Assembly (NCBI GenBank): GCA_033439265.1
Contig: JAVTVX010000020.1
Coordinates: 18,680,001 to 18,744,000 of the forward strand
Direction of reading: 5' to 3'
Length of the DNA: 64,000 nt
Source of the DNA: Dillenia suffruticosa
Lineage: Eukaryota; Streptophyta; Magnoliopsida; Dilleniales; Dilleniaceae
The position numbers and the translations under genes are program-made. Below the pieces are notes generated by a model. The model did no database searches. It saw only the letters and a program-made list of their open reading frames with translations, and was not told the DNA's origin. Shown one piece after another: positions 24,240 through 36,304 of this stretch. The stretch's first letter is position 1. Every line of letters starts with the position of its first letter.

Positions 24240-24760
24240 TAGATAATAAATTATGGTAAATTTATGAGAGTGACAGTTTAGTAAATATGTGATAATGATA
24301 AGTAGTAGTAGTAGTAGTAGATACGTAAATGGTAAATAGATGATAAGTGGGTAAATAATTTTATATAGTGGTAAATTTGTGATAAATTTATGATATATAG
24401 TCGTGGTAAGTAAATGATAAGTGAATAAGTAAATTTATATAGTAGTAAGTTAATGGTAAGTAAATGGTAAGTGGATAAATAAGTTTATATAGTGATAAGT
24501 TTGTGATATATAGTCATGATAAATAGATATTAAGTAAATTATAAGTAGATAGTAAGTGGATAAGTAAATTTATATAGTGGTAAGTTAGTAGTAAGTAAGT
24601 GATAAGTAGATGGTAATTAAGTAACTAAGTTTATATAGTGGTAAATTAGTGATAAATTAGTGATAGTTTGTGATATATAGTCGTGATAAGAAAATATTAA
24701 GTAGATGATAAATGGATAAATAAGTTTATATAATGATAAGTTTGTGATATATAATCGTTT
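24240..24760. repeat. Left subterminal repeats of element A
   Basis: Degenerate tandem phrases GGTAAGTGGATAAGTAAG, TTTATATAGTGGTAAGTTTGTGATATATAGTCGTG recur about every 60-100 bp, with a (GTA)n microsatellite at 24302-24320. Repeated short motifs near CACTA ends are usually binding sites for the TNPA-type protein; that role here is inference. Confidence 0.7.
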
Positions 24761-25274
24761 ATTTAATCTACTATCATTATATTTATTTCTATTTTTTTAT
24801 TAATATATATTTATTTAATATTTATTAACATACATTATTTATATACATTAAATAATTTTATAAAATATTTTAATTATTTATACTAATTTAATATTAACTT
24901 ATATACATTTTTTAAAATTTTGAAATATATAAATAATTTTTGAAAAGATTTATGATTTAATAATTTGAAAATTAAAAATCGAAAAACATCATTTATTTAT
25001 AAATATTATATTTACTTCAATTTATAAAATTTTTCTAAATAGTACAAAATTATATATATTAACTTTTATTTTTATTTTATGAAGTTTTAAAAAACTATAT
25101 AATACTACTTCCCTAAATTTTATATAATATCGAGATTTTATAAATTGTAAAAATATCATTAATTTTTTAAAATTTTCTATATTTTAATTTTTAACAATAT
25201 ATTTTAAATTTCTTATAACAATTAATTTTTAATTTGAAATTTAATTTGTTATAATAATATAATTTTAATATAGT

Positions 25275-25420
25275 GCTCTGAGGCACCCAGTATAACAGGT
25301 GTCCAGCCATGCAAGCACGGCCGCCGCGCATGCCACGCAGGTGCTTGCATTTGCCACCATGCATGACATGCGCTTATGCAAGGTATGTCATGGCATGCGT
25401 ACGCCATATGTATTCATGAT
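25275..25420. repeat. GC-rich island in element A
   Basis: A CATGC/GCATG-rich patch (GCCGCGCATGCCACGCAGG, CCATGCATGACATGCG) stands out sharply from very AT-rich flanks. Its composition resembles the island at 31095-31310. No coding role is evident. Confidence 0.6.
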
Positions 25421-25964
25421 AATTGTCACGATACATAGTAAATCATATAATTTCGCTAAATTTAACTTTATTTTTATTTATATTTCTACTATTATATTTT
25501 ATCATTTTTTATTTTCATTATTTTATTTTATTTTATCATTTTTATTTCCATTATTCTATTTCATTTTATTTTATTGTTTTTGTTTTTTTTATAATTTTTT
25601 GTCTTTCTAATAAGTATGAAATTTAAATTATAATATATTAATAATTTAAAAAATATATATATTTAATCACAAATATTTCCCCTTCAAAATATATAAAATT
25701 AATAAATTATAATTCATTAATAACATTCGATTTAAATATCATTGATTTTGAATATGTTAAAATCCGAATAAAAATAATTCAAAGAGAATATAAAACGAAA
25801 AAAAAAAAAAAACTCCCAGAAAAAGAAAAAAATAGAGGTAAGAGTGAGATAGGAAAAAAAAATAAGAGTGAAATAGGGAGGCAAAAAAAAAGTGAGATTG
25901 AGATTGGTAGGAAGAGAGAAAAAAATAAAAAAAAAAAAGAAAACAAAAAAACTTACTCAAAAAA

Positions 25965-26035
25965 GTTGTGGATTAATAGTTAGCATCCCAAATATTCAGC
26001 TTTTGGTCATAAGTTCGAATCCGGGTGTTTGCAAC
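25965..26035 (+). other. tRNA-like sequence (degenerate; possible SINE head)
   Basis: The 71 nt segment can form a 7 bp acceptor-like stem (GTTGTGG at 25965-25971 with TTGCAAC at 26029-26035, three wobbles) and an anticodon-like stem (CCAAA with TTTGG). It also carries a B-box AGTTCGAATCC at 26012-26022. The T stem does not pair, so it is not a functional tRNA. It sits directly before the GC-rich array of element A. It may be a tRNA-derived SINE head or a decayed tRNA. Confidence 0.4.
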
Positions 26036-26059
26036 ACTTTATCCTTTTTTGCATAAATA

Positions 26060-26480
26060 AAAGGAAGCTGAGCAAGCTAGCGCCCGCATGGGCGCTGCTT
26101 GTGCTTGGCGCTTGCCCCCGCTGGCGCCCGCACGGGCGCTGCCGCACGGGCGCTGCTTGTGCTGGGCGCCTGCCCCCGTGGGCGCCCGCAAGGGCGCTGC
26201 TTGCGCGGGGTGCCTGCCCACGCGGGCACCCGGGTGAGCATGGGCAAGCGCCAGTGCGGGCGCTCGCATGCCCGCCTGCCTGCGCGCAGTGCCCGCCTAT
26301 GCGGGCGCCAGCGCGAGCAAGGGCAGGCGCCCGCACGGGCGCTGCTTGCTCGAGGCGCTTGCCCACGCGGGCACCCACGCGAGCATGGGCAGGCGCCAGT
26401 GTGGGCGCTCGCATGCGCGCAGTGTCTGCCTATGCGAGCACCCACGCAAGCAGAGGCAGGCGCCTGTAGCAGCCTAGCAT
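26060..26480. repeat. GC-rich minisatellite in element A
   Basis: Dense repeats of GGGCGCTGCTTG, GCCCACGCGGGCACCC and GAGCATGGGCARGCGCC form a roughly 420 bp island in AT-rich DNA. Long open frames exist on both strands in several phases, which is typical of stop-poor GC-rich repeats. None has a recognisable domain, so none is called as a gene. Confidence 0.85.
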
Positions 26481-26499
26481 GGTGTCGGCAAGCAATATT

Positions 26500-28676
26500 T
26501 TAATTGTTTAAATTACTATTAATTTTATTTAAATTAATAATGATAAAAATTAAGAAAATTATTTACAATTTAGAGAACCTAATTATTTAAAATTATTAAT
26601 AATGACGCTTGAAATATTATTTCACATCTAAAATAATTAAGTTATATAATATAATATTAATAATAATTAAATGATTATTATAGAAATATTATATTATGAA
26701 AAAGTACATTAGCTCGATAATTTGATATAAATTGGTAAATTTATAATATAATTTATAATAATATAATTATTATATTATTTGACTCCCAAAATATTTTCAA
26801 ATTTTTTATAAAATTTTTGCACTTCCGCGCTATAATAATTTCTCTCTATTTTCATAAACAAATTTTGAAAATAAGTTTTCACAAATTTTTTTCTTTTCTG
26901 CGCCAATTTTTTGAAAATTTCCTATTTTAATATTAAATTTCAAATTAAAATAAAAATAATATGTTTATTTTTTAAAACATGGGTAATATGTTGGATGATT
27001 GAACTTGTTCGACTGAACTTGGAGTAGTTGTGATTCTTTCGTATAATGTTCATCCGTTGTTCTTTCAAATATCCAAGATAAAACTTAAGTGTGAGTGACA
27101 AGTTTAAATAAGTTAGGGAAGAAGAGCTTTCAAGAGAAGGATGGACAAATTTTGATGATAGATAAAATTTTGTAAAGTATGAGTGAGAGGTTTAAATGAG
27201 TTAGGGGAGAAGAACTTTGAAGGGAATGATGAAGAAATTTGAGTTTGAGGTTTCGCCATAATTGAATTTATAATATATCATTTTCACAAACAAATTTTTA
27301 AAATCTCACTTTCGCCATTTTTCTCCCACCTCTTTTTTTGTTACCGCGTTTTTTAATTTCTCACAATTTTTTTTTATGCTTTTAATTAATACCGCCTTGT
27401 GATTTTTATTACTTCCTTATGAAATATTTACTAACTACTTACTAACTAGTTACTACATTTCACAATTTTTTGACCCTCTCTTTTTTTCTTAGTCACTATA
27501 TTATTATACTCATTGCCTCCATTTCTCTATGGTTCTCATGCAATGTAATTTTTATAATTTGTTAACTTTTTCATATCTATACTCTTACAACTCCTTATGA
27601 GTAGTAGAGTATTCGTGGTTTGTCTTGCCAGATTAATCTAATTAAACAAATGATTAAATTTAGTTTTTATTTAAATTTTCATATCAAAATACCAATTATA
27701 CTATTTCCATTTGTTAATATCATTGTACCCATTTATTACATGATGAATAAACCATATAATAAAGTCTTTACTATGATTTACTATAAAGTTTCAACCATGA
27801 TTGATTTGTTCTTCGAACATATTACATTCACTTTATATGAAACAGTACATAGGATATTAAAGTTTAATAGAGTTTAATATTAATATATATATATATATAT
27901 ATATGATAGTATATACTTACACTCGCAATTGAGTCACTATTGAGTAGTATGCATTGAATAATATCTATAGTATTTGTCATCTCTTTTAAGAATAATATTT
28001 AAAAAAAATAATATCAAGTTATGTAATAATAAATTTAAGGTTGTACCATTCACCAACAACTAACAACATCGTGTTTATTAATTGTACTACCCACTAACAA
28101 TATCCATTTCACCCACTAACAAGTGATATGACAAGATAGAACAAACATTTACTCAATTGCTCAATTACCATTGTTGACATTTAGGCACCAAGACAAAGTT
28201 AATGTTGTTAGGGACGAAAATAAAATTTATGTTACATTAGTAACATTATTCTTGCACAGATACTCAATGCCAGATTTAATTTAGTTCAATGATTAAAGTA
28301 AACAATCTTAGAAAAACGCAATTGATATTTAGGTAATATCTCTTGGTTCATCCCATTAATTCTACAAATAGTTTAACAAAATTTGACAATAAAGTAATCC
28401 AAAAATTTCGCCCCAATTTTGTCAAAGGCAGAACATCATATAATTTTATTTTTCAAGTGGTTTGATTAATTTTGTTAAAGTTATCATATCATCTTCCAAC
28501 CATAATGATACAATGAATTTTAATGAATTTTATTTGAATTTGATGGTAAGGTGGTTTGATTTTCCTAACACAAAGTCAGTTTAATTTAATAATTGTTTTA
28601 AATTATTTTTTTTAAATAAAAGCTAACAAAGAGAGTAAAAAAGAAAAAAAAAAAAGAGAAATAGACATATAGCAAG
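26500..28676. other. AT-rich interior of element A
   Basis: Between the GC array and nested element C there is AT-rich filler with a (TA)n run at 27884-27904. A segment at 27290-27470 resembles part of element B near 51815-51970 (TAATTTCTCA, AATTAATACCG, ACTACATTTCA phrases), supporting common ancestry of A and B. No gene is supported. Confidence 0.5.
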
Positions 28677-28984
28677 CACTACAAAAAAACGTCATTTTTG
28701 CGACGAAATTTAACGACAAATTTTTTTTGTTGTAATTTTGCGACGAATTTAGCGACTAAAACTTTTTTCATCGCTATTTCTAACGAAAAAAAAGTCGTAT
28801 CTAATTTCCAACGAATTTAAATTTGTCGCAAAATTAGCGACGAATTTCGCGACGACTTCCGCCACAAATCCTAATTCGTCGCAAATTAGCGACGAATTCC
28901 GAAATTTGTCGCTAATTTGCGACGAATTCAGCGACAAATTCTAATTTGTTGCTAATTTTGCGACAAATTTCATAATTCATCACT

Positions 28985-29945
28985 AAATTTGAAATATAAT
29001 TAAATAAAATAAAATATAAATATATATTTATTATTTAATAAATTAATTAAGCGCTGAATTTCGGAGTTTGTCGCTAATTTTGCGACAAATTCCTAATTTG
29101 TCGCTAATTTTGCAACAAATTTTGGAATTCGTCGCTAAATTTGAAATATAATAAAATAAAATAAAATATTAATATGTATTTATTATTTAATAAATTAATT
29201 TAGCGACAAATTCCGAATTTGTCATTGATTTTGCGACAAATTCCTAATTTGTCGCTCATTTTGTAACAAATTTTGGAATTCGTCCCTAAATTTGAAATAT
29301 AATAAAATAAAATAAAATATAAATATATATGTATTATTTAATAAATTAATTTAGCGAAGAATTTTGAAATTTGTCGCTAATTTTGCGACGAATTCAGCGA
29401 CAAATTCTAATTTGTCGCTGATTTTGCGACAAATTCCTAATTTGTGGATAATTTTGCAACAAATTTTGGAATTCGTCGTTAAATTCGAAATATAATTAAA
29501 TAAAATAAAATATTAATATATATTTATTATTTAATAAATTAATTTAGTGATGAATTTCGGATTTCGACGCTAATTTTGGACGAATTCAGCGACAAATTCA
29601 GAATTTGTCGCTGATTTTGCGACAAATTCTGAATTTGTCGTTGATTTTGCAACAAATTTTGGAATTCGTCGCTAAATTTGAAATATAATTAAATAAAATA
29701 AAATATTAATATATATTTATTATTTATTAAATTAATTTAGCGACGAATTTCGGATTGCGTCGCTAATTTTGCGATAAATTCAGCGATGAATTCTTAAATT
29801 TGTCGCGAATTTTGCGACAAATTCCTAATTTGTCGCTAATTTTGCAACAAATTCCTTATTTGTCGCTAATTTTGCGACAAATTTCAGAATTCGTCGCTAA
29901 ATTTGAAATATAATAAAATAAAATAAAATATTAATATATATTTAT
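28985..29945. repeat. Tandem array of about 150-200 bp units in element C
   Basis: About six units, each with an AT-rich half (GAAATATAATTAAATAAAAT...TTATTTAATAAATTAATT) and a half made of AATTYGTCGCTAATTTTGCGACAAATT motifs. Unit lengths vary through gain or loss of short motifs. Confidence 0.85.
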
Positions 29946-30191
29946 TATTTTTTATTTAAAAAAATTTATCACATTGATTATTTTTAATTAATATGTTATA
30001 TTTTATTTTTATTTTATCTTTTTTAAAAATAGTATTATTATTTTTTTATATCTTTAATTATTTTATTTTAAACTAATATTTTATTATTTTATAATAAATT
30101 GTTATTTTATATTGTTTTATTATTATTAGAAAAGTATTAAGAAAAGATAATAAGTAAAAAAAAAAAAATTATAACAGATACTAACATTTAG

Positions 30192-30360
30192 TTTGATGAT
30201 TACAAGATCTTAAAGGTTTAAGGAAGCGTAGGGGTTCGAACCATGGTGGGAGCAAAGCAAAAGCAATTTTCAGGAATTAAATGAGGGAGGGTGTATGGGC
30301 GTCGGCTTGGGCGGGCGTGCGGGCGGATGCTTGCTCGGGCGGGCGGGCTCGGGTTCAGGC
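30192..30360. other. B-box-like motif and GC-rich block in element C
   Basis: GGGGTTCGAACC (30231-30242) matches a Pol III B-box and follows a small CTTAAAGGTTTAAG hairpin. It is followed at 30295-30352 by a GGGCGGGCG-rich block. The order, a tRNA-like motif then a GC block, echoes 25965-26480 in element A. Function is unknown. Confidence 0.35.
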
Positions 30361-30872
30361 CGGAAGCGCATTATTTTTCATTGCTAATTTAGCGACGGAT
30401 TTTGCGACGAATTTATATCCATCGCTAATTTAGGGACAAAAGCGACGAATTTTTTTCGTCCCTAAATTAGCGACAGATAATTTTTCGTCCCTAAATTAAC
30501 GACGGATTTAGCGATAAAAAATTATTCGTCATTAAATTTAGCGACGAATTTTAGATTTTCGTCGTAAATTGTAGCGACAAAAAATTTTTGTCACTAAATT
30601 TGCGACAGATTTAGCGACAAAAAATTATTCGTCGCTAAATTTAGCGACGAATTTTAGATTTTCGTCGTAAATTGTAGCGACAAAAAATTTTTTGTCACTA
30701 AATTTGCGACGGAGTTAGGGACAAAAAATTATTCGTCGTTAAATTTTTGCGACGCGTTATTAGCGACGAAATTTTTTCGTCACTAACAAATTTAGCGACA
30801 AATTTTTATTAAATTTTTGTCGCTAAATTTGTCGCTAAAAACTTGTTTTTTTGTAGTGAAGTAACATGATAA

Positions 30873-30884
30873 TTTGGCGCCAAA
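30873..30884. promoter_or_regulatory. Consensus E2F site in element A
   Basis: TTTGGCGCCAAA is a perfect palindrome containing the E2F consensus TTTSSCGC on both strands. It lies in element A just right of nested element C. The same palindrome occurs in element B at 51046-51057. Binding is inference. Confidence 0.45.
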
Positions 30885-31094
30885 ATTAAATTTTTCGCGG
30901 TTGAAACACAAAACAAATAAAAAATTTTGGCGGCTGATTAATACCAAAATGTAAAATGTTTTTGACACTTTAACAAAATTTACCGCCTAATTTTTGTGAG
31001 AATTGTTTGATTGATTAAATATTATTATAATTTTTAAACAATAATATTAATAATTTAAAATAATAATATATAAATTACTAATTTAATAATATAA

Positions 31095-31310
31095 TAATTT
31101 ACGGGATACTTCCATGCGTGCATGCCCCATGCTAGGGTGCCCGCGTTGGCATAGCCGAGCGCCCGTGCAGGCACTTGCATGCGTTGTTGCCCTATGCGGG
31201 GGCATATGCTACTGATGCCATGCGGACGCCCACGCACACATTTGCATGGGCCACCATGCATGCCGCATAGGCACCCGTGTAGGCATGCGTCATGGGACGA
31301 GCACCGATCT
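31095..31310. repeat. GC-rich island in element A (second)
   Basis: A GCATGC/CCCATGC-rich patch (GTGCATGCCCCATGC, CCGTGCAGGCACTTGCATGC) about 215 bp long lies in AT-rich flanks. Open frames across it show no domain. Confidence 0.6.
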
Positions 31311-31632
31311 TTCAATCAATAATGCTATAATTAATATATAAAAAATTTTAAATATAAATTATGTAGAATAATGGTATAATTAATATTATTAATTTAAATA
31401 ATATAATAATAAAAAATTAAATGTTTTTAATGTAATTTAGTAATAATATTATAACATAACATAGTAATAATATTGTAATGTTGTAGTAATAGTTGGTAAC
31501 AGAAACAAAAATACAAATGAAAATACAAAATTTTTGATGATATAATAAAAAAAAGCGGTAGATTAAGATGAAATTAAACTCTAAGGTGGTAAAAACTTGA
31601 TTATCTAAAGGCGGTAAAAATGTTAAAAAAAA

Positions 31633-31640
31633 GCGGGAAA
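31633..31640 (-). promoter_or_regulatory. E2F-like site in element A
   Basis: GCGGGAAA on the plus strand is TTTCCCGC on the minus strand, the canonical E2F motif. An identical motif is present in element B at 51841-51848. Confidence 0.4.
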
Positions 31641-32070
31641 AATTAATGGGTTTCTAAAAATTTTAAAAATTTATTTGGACGGTAAAATAAACCAAATATT
31701 CTATAAATCATTCCCTTTGAACCCTCTTTCCCTTCCTCCATTCAAAATCTCTCCTCTCCGCTCAAAGCTTTTGCTTGTGAATCAACCAAAATTTTCGTGA
31801 AACAGGTAATCACATATTTTTTTAAAATAAAATTTAGATTATATTATATTTTGAAATATTTTAAATTTTCACAACTTGTACTCATTTTGGATGAATTAAA
31901 CGAAGGATGAGTATTTTTGAAGAATCTCAATCATCCCAGAGCAACTTGACTTTGAAGAAACCCAATCATCTGGTTTAGTTCAAATTTAAGTACGAATATT
32001 ATTTCTTTGTTTTCACACAATATTACTAATTTTAATTTCATTTTTGCTTTAATAATAATCCAAATTATTT

Positions 32071-32705
32071 CACTACAAAAAAAAAGGAATTTAGCGACGA
32101 AATTTAGCGACAAAAAATATTCGTCGCCAATCTGCAACAAATTTAGCAACAAAAAATGTTATCGTCGCTAATTAGCCATAATTTTAGCAACAAAAATATT
32201 TTCGTCGCAAATTTAGCAACTAAAAACTTTTTCGTTACAAAACTCGTCGCAAATTTGTGACGAAAATTATTTGAAGCAAAATTCGTTGCAAATTTGCCAC
32301 GAATAAATATTTCGTTGCTAAATTTGCAAAGAATTTCAAAATTCGTCGCAAATGTTGTCACGAATTTCAAAAATCGTCCCTAAATTTGCGACGAAGACGA
32401 AATTCATCCCAAAATTAGGGACGAAAACGAAATTCGTCCCTAAATTAGGGACGAAAACGAAATTCGTCCATAAATTCGGGATGAATTAAAAATTTGCCCA
32501 AAATTATTGGGACGAATTTCTCAATTCGTCGCTAAATTTGAGACGAAAATGATTTTGTCCCTAAATTTACAACGAATTTCTAAATTCGTTGCAAAATTAG
32601 CGACGAATATTTATATTCGTCGCAAGAAATTTGATTATTTGTTGCTAATTTTGTTGCAAATGAGTGGGAAATATAACATTTATGACAAAATTCGTCGTTA
32701 AAATT
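32071..32705. repeat. Left subterminal repeats of element D
   Basis: Many copies of AATTCGTCGCAAATTTG and TTTAGCGACGAAAA in both orientations, with a CGTCCCTAAATTAGGGACG variant at 32388-32460. In En/Spm-type elements such arrays bind the TNPA-type protein; here that is inferred. Confidence 0.8.
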
Positions 32706-33259
32706 TATTTTTCAGTAATTAGATACATTTTCTAGTATGATAAACATTTTCTAATATAAAAAATGATTTGAAAACGGTGTTATACACTTATAGCGTATAA
32801 CAATCTTAAAATGTTCAAAAAATATTAAATAAAATCTTTTATACATTGTCTATTTATATAAAAGAGTCATAATATAGTATCTTTTAATTTGTTACAAAAA
32901 ATTATTATTAGTATATTCATTTTTTATTCATTAGCTGTTAAATTTTCCTTTTATAACACTGATAACTTTATTTTATATATTTGTTTAAATGTTCGATTAA
33001 GTAAATGAAGAGTTAAAGTAGAAATACTTGTTAAATAATAATCAATACATTGAATATTTTTTATAATTATATCATAATACGCCAATATTATTAATAATTT
33101 ATCGATTTAGTTTCTATTTTAGTGTATTCAAAGAGTTTAATTATCAGAAACCATAAGTATTGTTGCAAAAATCATAAAGAAAAAAATTATTATTCGTTAA
33201 ATTTACTACAAATTGCTACGAAAACATATATTTATCAAAAATTTAGCGATGAAATCATT

Positions 33260-34830
33260 CTTTCGTCGTAGATTGTAGCGAAAAAAAAAAATATTTCGTC
33301 CCAGATTCAGGGACGAAAAAAAATTTCGTCCCTGATTCTGGGACGAAAAACTATTCAGGGACGAAAAAATATTTTGTCCCTGATTCTGGGACGAAAAATA
33401 AATTTCATCCCAGATTCAGGGACGAAAAGGTTTTTCGTCCCAGAATCCGGGACGAATTTTGGGACAAAATGGTGTTTGAAGCAAAATTCAAAATATAAGG
33501 GAATGGTTTCCGGGAAAATTAGTGGACTACTAAAGTCTATTTTCGGGAGGAACATTATAGTGTATCATTAATTTCCTCTACTAAACTTAAATTCAATTTT
33601 GAATTTGTTTATTTAGTAAAATTTTTAAAAATACTATTACAATTTGAAATTTATATTTTCATAACATAATTGAAGGGTTAGAGAATAAGAAAATAACTTG
33701 TCGAAAAAATTAAAAATCTATAAACAAGTTCGATATTTTCGTTCCGTTTTGAATTTGTTATTAGTATAATTTTGCTTTAAACTAAATTAAACAAATAAAA
33801 TATATTTAAAATGATTCCATCGATAAAAGATCGTTGATAAAATCAAACATAAATTTGAGTTGTGATATCAAGCGAGATAATTTTTGTTGTACCTTGTTCC
33901 ATCATCCTCAAAAAACAATTTTGTCGCTGAATTACGGTCGAAAAAAAATTTTCAGAAGAAAAAATTTAGTCCCTGAATCAAGGATGAAAAAGAAATTCGT
34001 CCCTGAATCAGGGACGAAAAAGATATTCGTCCCTGAATCAGGGATTAAAAAAAATTCGTCCCTGATTCAGGGACTAAAAAGATATTCGTCCCTGAATCAG
34101 GGACGAAAAAACAATTCGTCCCTGAATCAGGGACGAAAAAAATTTCGTCCCTGAATCAGGGACGAATTTTGGGACAAATTTGTTTTTGAAGCAAAAGTGA
34201 AGATATTTCATATGAAAAAAAATAAAAAATAAAAACCATCTCTCCCATGACAAATTCTTGGCCATGTTGAAAAACAGAATATGCGTACGAATCTATTAGA
34301 ACAAAGATCTATTTTTCATTTATCGTGTCTTTTTCAAGCCCCTTTTCGATCTGAATTTATTCCAATCTACACTCTATAAACTCTATAATCTTCCCACTGC
34401 AAAAGGCATATAATTTACTCTCATTCCCTTCTTTACAATGTACATTTTGTGATATGTTATCAGATTAGCTGTACTAGAACTGGTAGTTAAGGTCTTATGC
34501 TTTTGAACAAGAAAGCGTAAGCATAAATCATATCTTTAGTTAATCAAAAATAGTAGACTCGATATTGTTTGATTGCTTTCAATATTTTTCCTTCAACTTT
34601 GACTTGAAAAACCATGTTAATATAGTTGAGATGGCACGAAAAAGATATTCGTCCCTGAATCAGGGACGAAAAATTTCGTCCCTGATTCAAGGACGAAAAA
34701 AAAATTCGTCCCGCAATCAGGGAGGAAAAAAAAATTTCATCCCGGAATCAGGGACGAAAAAAAAATTCGTCCGTGAATCAGGGACGAAAAAAAAATTCGT
34801 CCCTGAATCAGGGACAAATTTTGGGACTAA
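33260..34830. repeat. Palindromic CGTCCCTGAATCAGGGACG arrays in element D
   Basis: Three clusters (33290-33465, 33960-34175, 34640-34825) consist of near-perfect palindromes of the form TTCGTCCCTGAATCAGGGAC followed by GAAAAA, repeated about every 30 bp. Each cluster ends with a GGGACAAATTTG-type or TTTTGAAGCAAAA phrase (about 33476, 34185, 34838), so the clusters themselves are copies of a larger block. Confidence 0.85.
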
Positions 34831-34876
34831 TTTGATTTTGAAGCAAAATTGAAGATATTTCATACCTTCCTTTGAC

Positions 34877-34898
34877 GCTCTCTCTCTCTCTGTCTCTA

Positions 34899-34958
<60 letters not shown>
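34877..34958. repeat. (CT)n microsatellite
   Basis: Roughly 80 bp of CT repeats with a few GT and AT interruptions, in the leader of element D. Confidence 0.95.
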
Positions 34959-34960
<2 letters not shown>

Positions 34961-35099
34961 GTTCATATCGTTTGTGAAGAGCAGCCGCGAAGGGGTACTG
35001 CGAAGGGATGGCGGAAGGGATGCCGGATCTACGATAGTGTTAGGTAATCTCTCTCTCTCATTCTCTCTCTTGGCCGTAAACGGTAGCCGCCGGATCTGA

Positions 35100-35660
35100 G
35101 TTTTTGATGGCAGATCCATGAAGGGCGAGGTGCGTGAAGGCGCTGCCTCCCCTGCGCTGCCCAGGTGCGCGTAGGGGCCTTCGCCCCTTCGCTGCCCAGA
35201 CGCCGAATGGGGCCGTCGCCCCTTCGCTGCCCAGAGGCGCAAAGGGGCCGTCGCCCCTTCGCTGCCCAGAGGCGCAAAGGGGCCGTTGTCCCCTTTGCGC
35301 CTCCGCCTCGATAATGGGCAGCAGGGGCTGCGCGGCCCTGATGCGCGGCCCTGCTGCGCGGCCCTGATGCGCCGCCGAGCTGCGCGGCCCTTCTGGGCAA
35401 CCGGGCTGCACGGCCTTGCTGCGCGAAGGGCCTGCAGCCCCTTCGAGGCCCAGACGCGCGAAGGGGCCGCTGAGCCCTTTGCGCGTCCTCCGCGAGAAGG
35501 GGCCGCTGTCCCTTTTTTGCGCCTCCGCCGCGCGAAGGGGCAGCAGTGGCTGCGCGGCCCCGACGCGGGAAGGTGCCGCGCAGCCCCTTTTGCGTCCCTG
35601 TAGCACGATGGGCCACGATGGCCCCTGCGCTTCCCATCGGGGCCCATTGGACTAGGCCAT
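35100..35660. repeat. GC-rich repeat block in the leader of element D
   Basis: Tandem variants of CGAAGGGGCCGTCGCCCCTT and GCTGCGCGGCCCTGATGCGC. Long open frames on both strands (up to 289 codons) have only low-complexity Ala/Arg/Gly/Pro composition and are rejected as genes. The block lies about 0.65 kb before the transposase start. Confidence 0.8.
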
Positions 35661-36304
35661 TGATGGGCCAGGCCCAATGGAACTGGTCCAGTACAAAAAG
35701 TAATGTATTTGAATTTTATTATTTAAATTTGTGAGAAATGTTATTTAAAAGATGTTTTTATAATATTATTTTAACTATCTTATTAGTTATTTATAAATCT
35801 GTTTTTATGTGTTAGGTTTTGCGGTTCTCGACTATTTGGATTGAAAGCTGTTACTGGTGTTGATATCAGACTCTATCGGTGAGTTATTAATTGGTGGTGA
35901 AATTTGTTTTATTATATACTCTAATGATGTTAAAATGTAATTTATAGTAAATTTTATGTGATAAATGATTATGAGATGTTTGTGATTAACAATATTCAGT
36001 AATTTATATTAAATCTTATATCGATTTGTTAAATAATCAATGTTGTTAAATGTTTAATATTTGATAATTTATTTATTTTTATGATAATATTTAATGTTAT
36101 TGTAATAATATTTAATGTTTAATATTTTATATTATGTACTCTAATGATGTTAAAATGTTTGTACAATTAACATTATTATTTATTGTTATATGAATTTAGT
36201 TTGAAATATTGATGATATTACTTATGATGATTTAGTAGTTTTGTTTGTAGTTCTTATTTTAATTCTTATTAAAATTTCAAAAAGTTTAAATTTAAAGAAG
36301 TTGG

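Larger units (their letters stand above)
28677..30858. mobile_element. Non-autonomous CACTA element C, nested in A
   Basis: It begins CACTACAAAAAAACGTC and ends GTTTTTTTGTAGTG, giving a 14 bp perfect inverted repeat, with target duplication AAG at 28674-28676 and 30859-30861. The 2,182 bp contain no ORF of note. Both subterminal zones are packed with TTTGCGACGAATT / AATTCGTCGCTAAA motifs in both orientations. The ends and motifs closely resemble those of element D, which carries transposase genes, so C is plausibly mobilised by a D-type element. Confidence 0.93.

Noticed and set aside
25965-26035. Functional tRNA gene
   Set aside because: The T stem does not pair and the anticodon loop is oversized; kept only as a tRNA-like remnant.
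26007-26503. Overlapping open frames of 120-146 codons on both strands
   Set aside because: All are by-products of the GC-rich minisatellite in element A; no domain and no phase preference.
28677-30858. Regularly spaced repeats resembling a CRISPR array
   Set aside because: Repeats occur in both orientations, vary in length and lack uniform spacers; they sit between CACTA termini with a target duplication, so they are subterminal repeats.
34808-35677. Long minus-strand open frame (289 codons) and overlapping frames on both strands
   Set aside because: It lies over GC-rich tandem repeats and a CT microsatellite. The composition is Ala/Arg/Gly/Pro low complexity, and several phases are open at once, as expected for stop-poor repeats.
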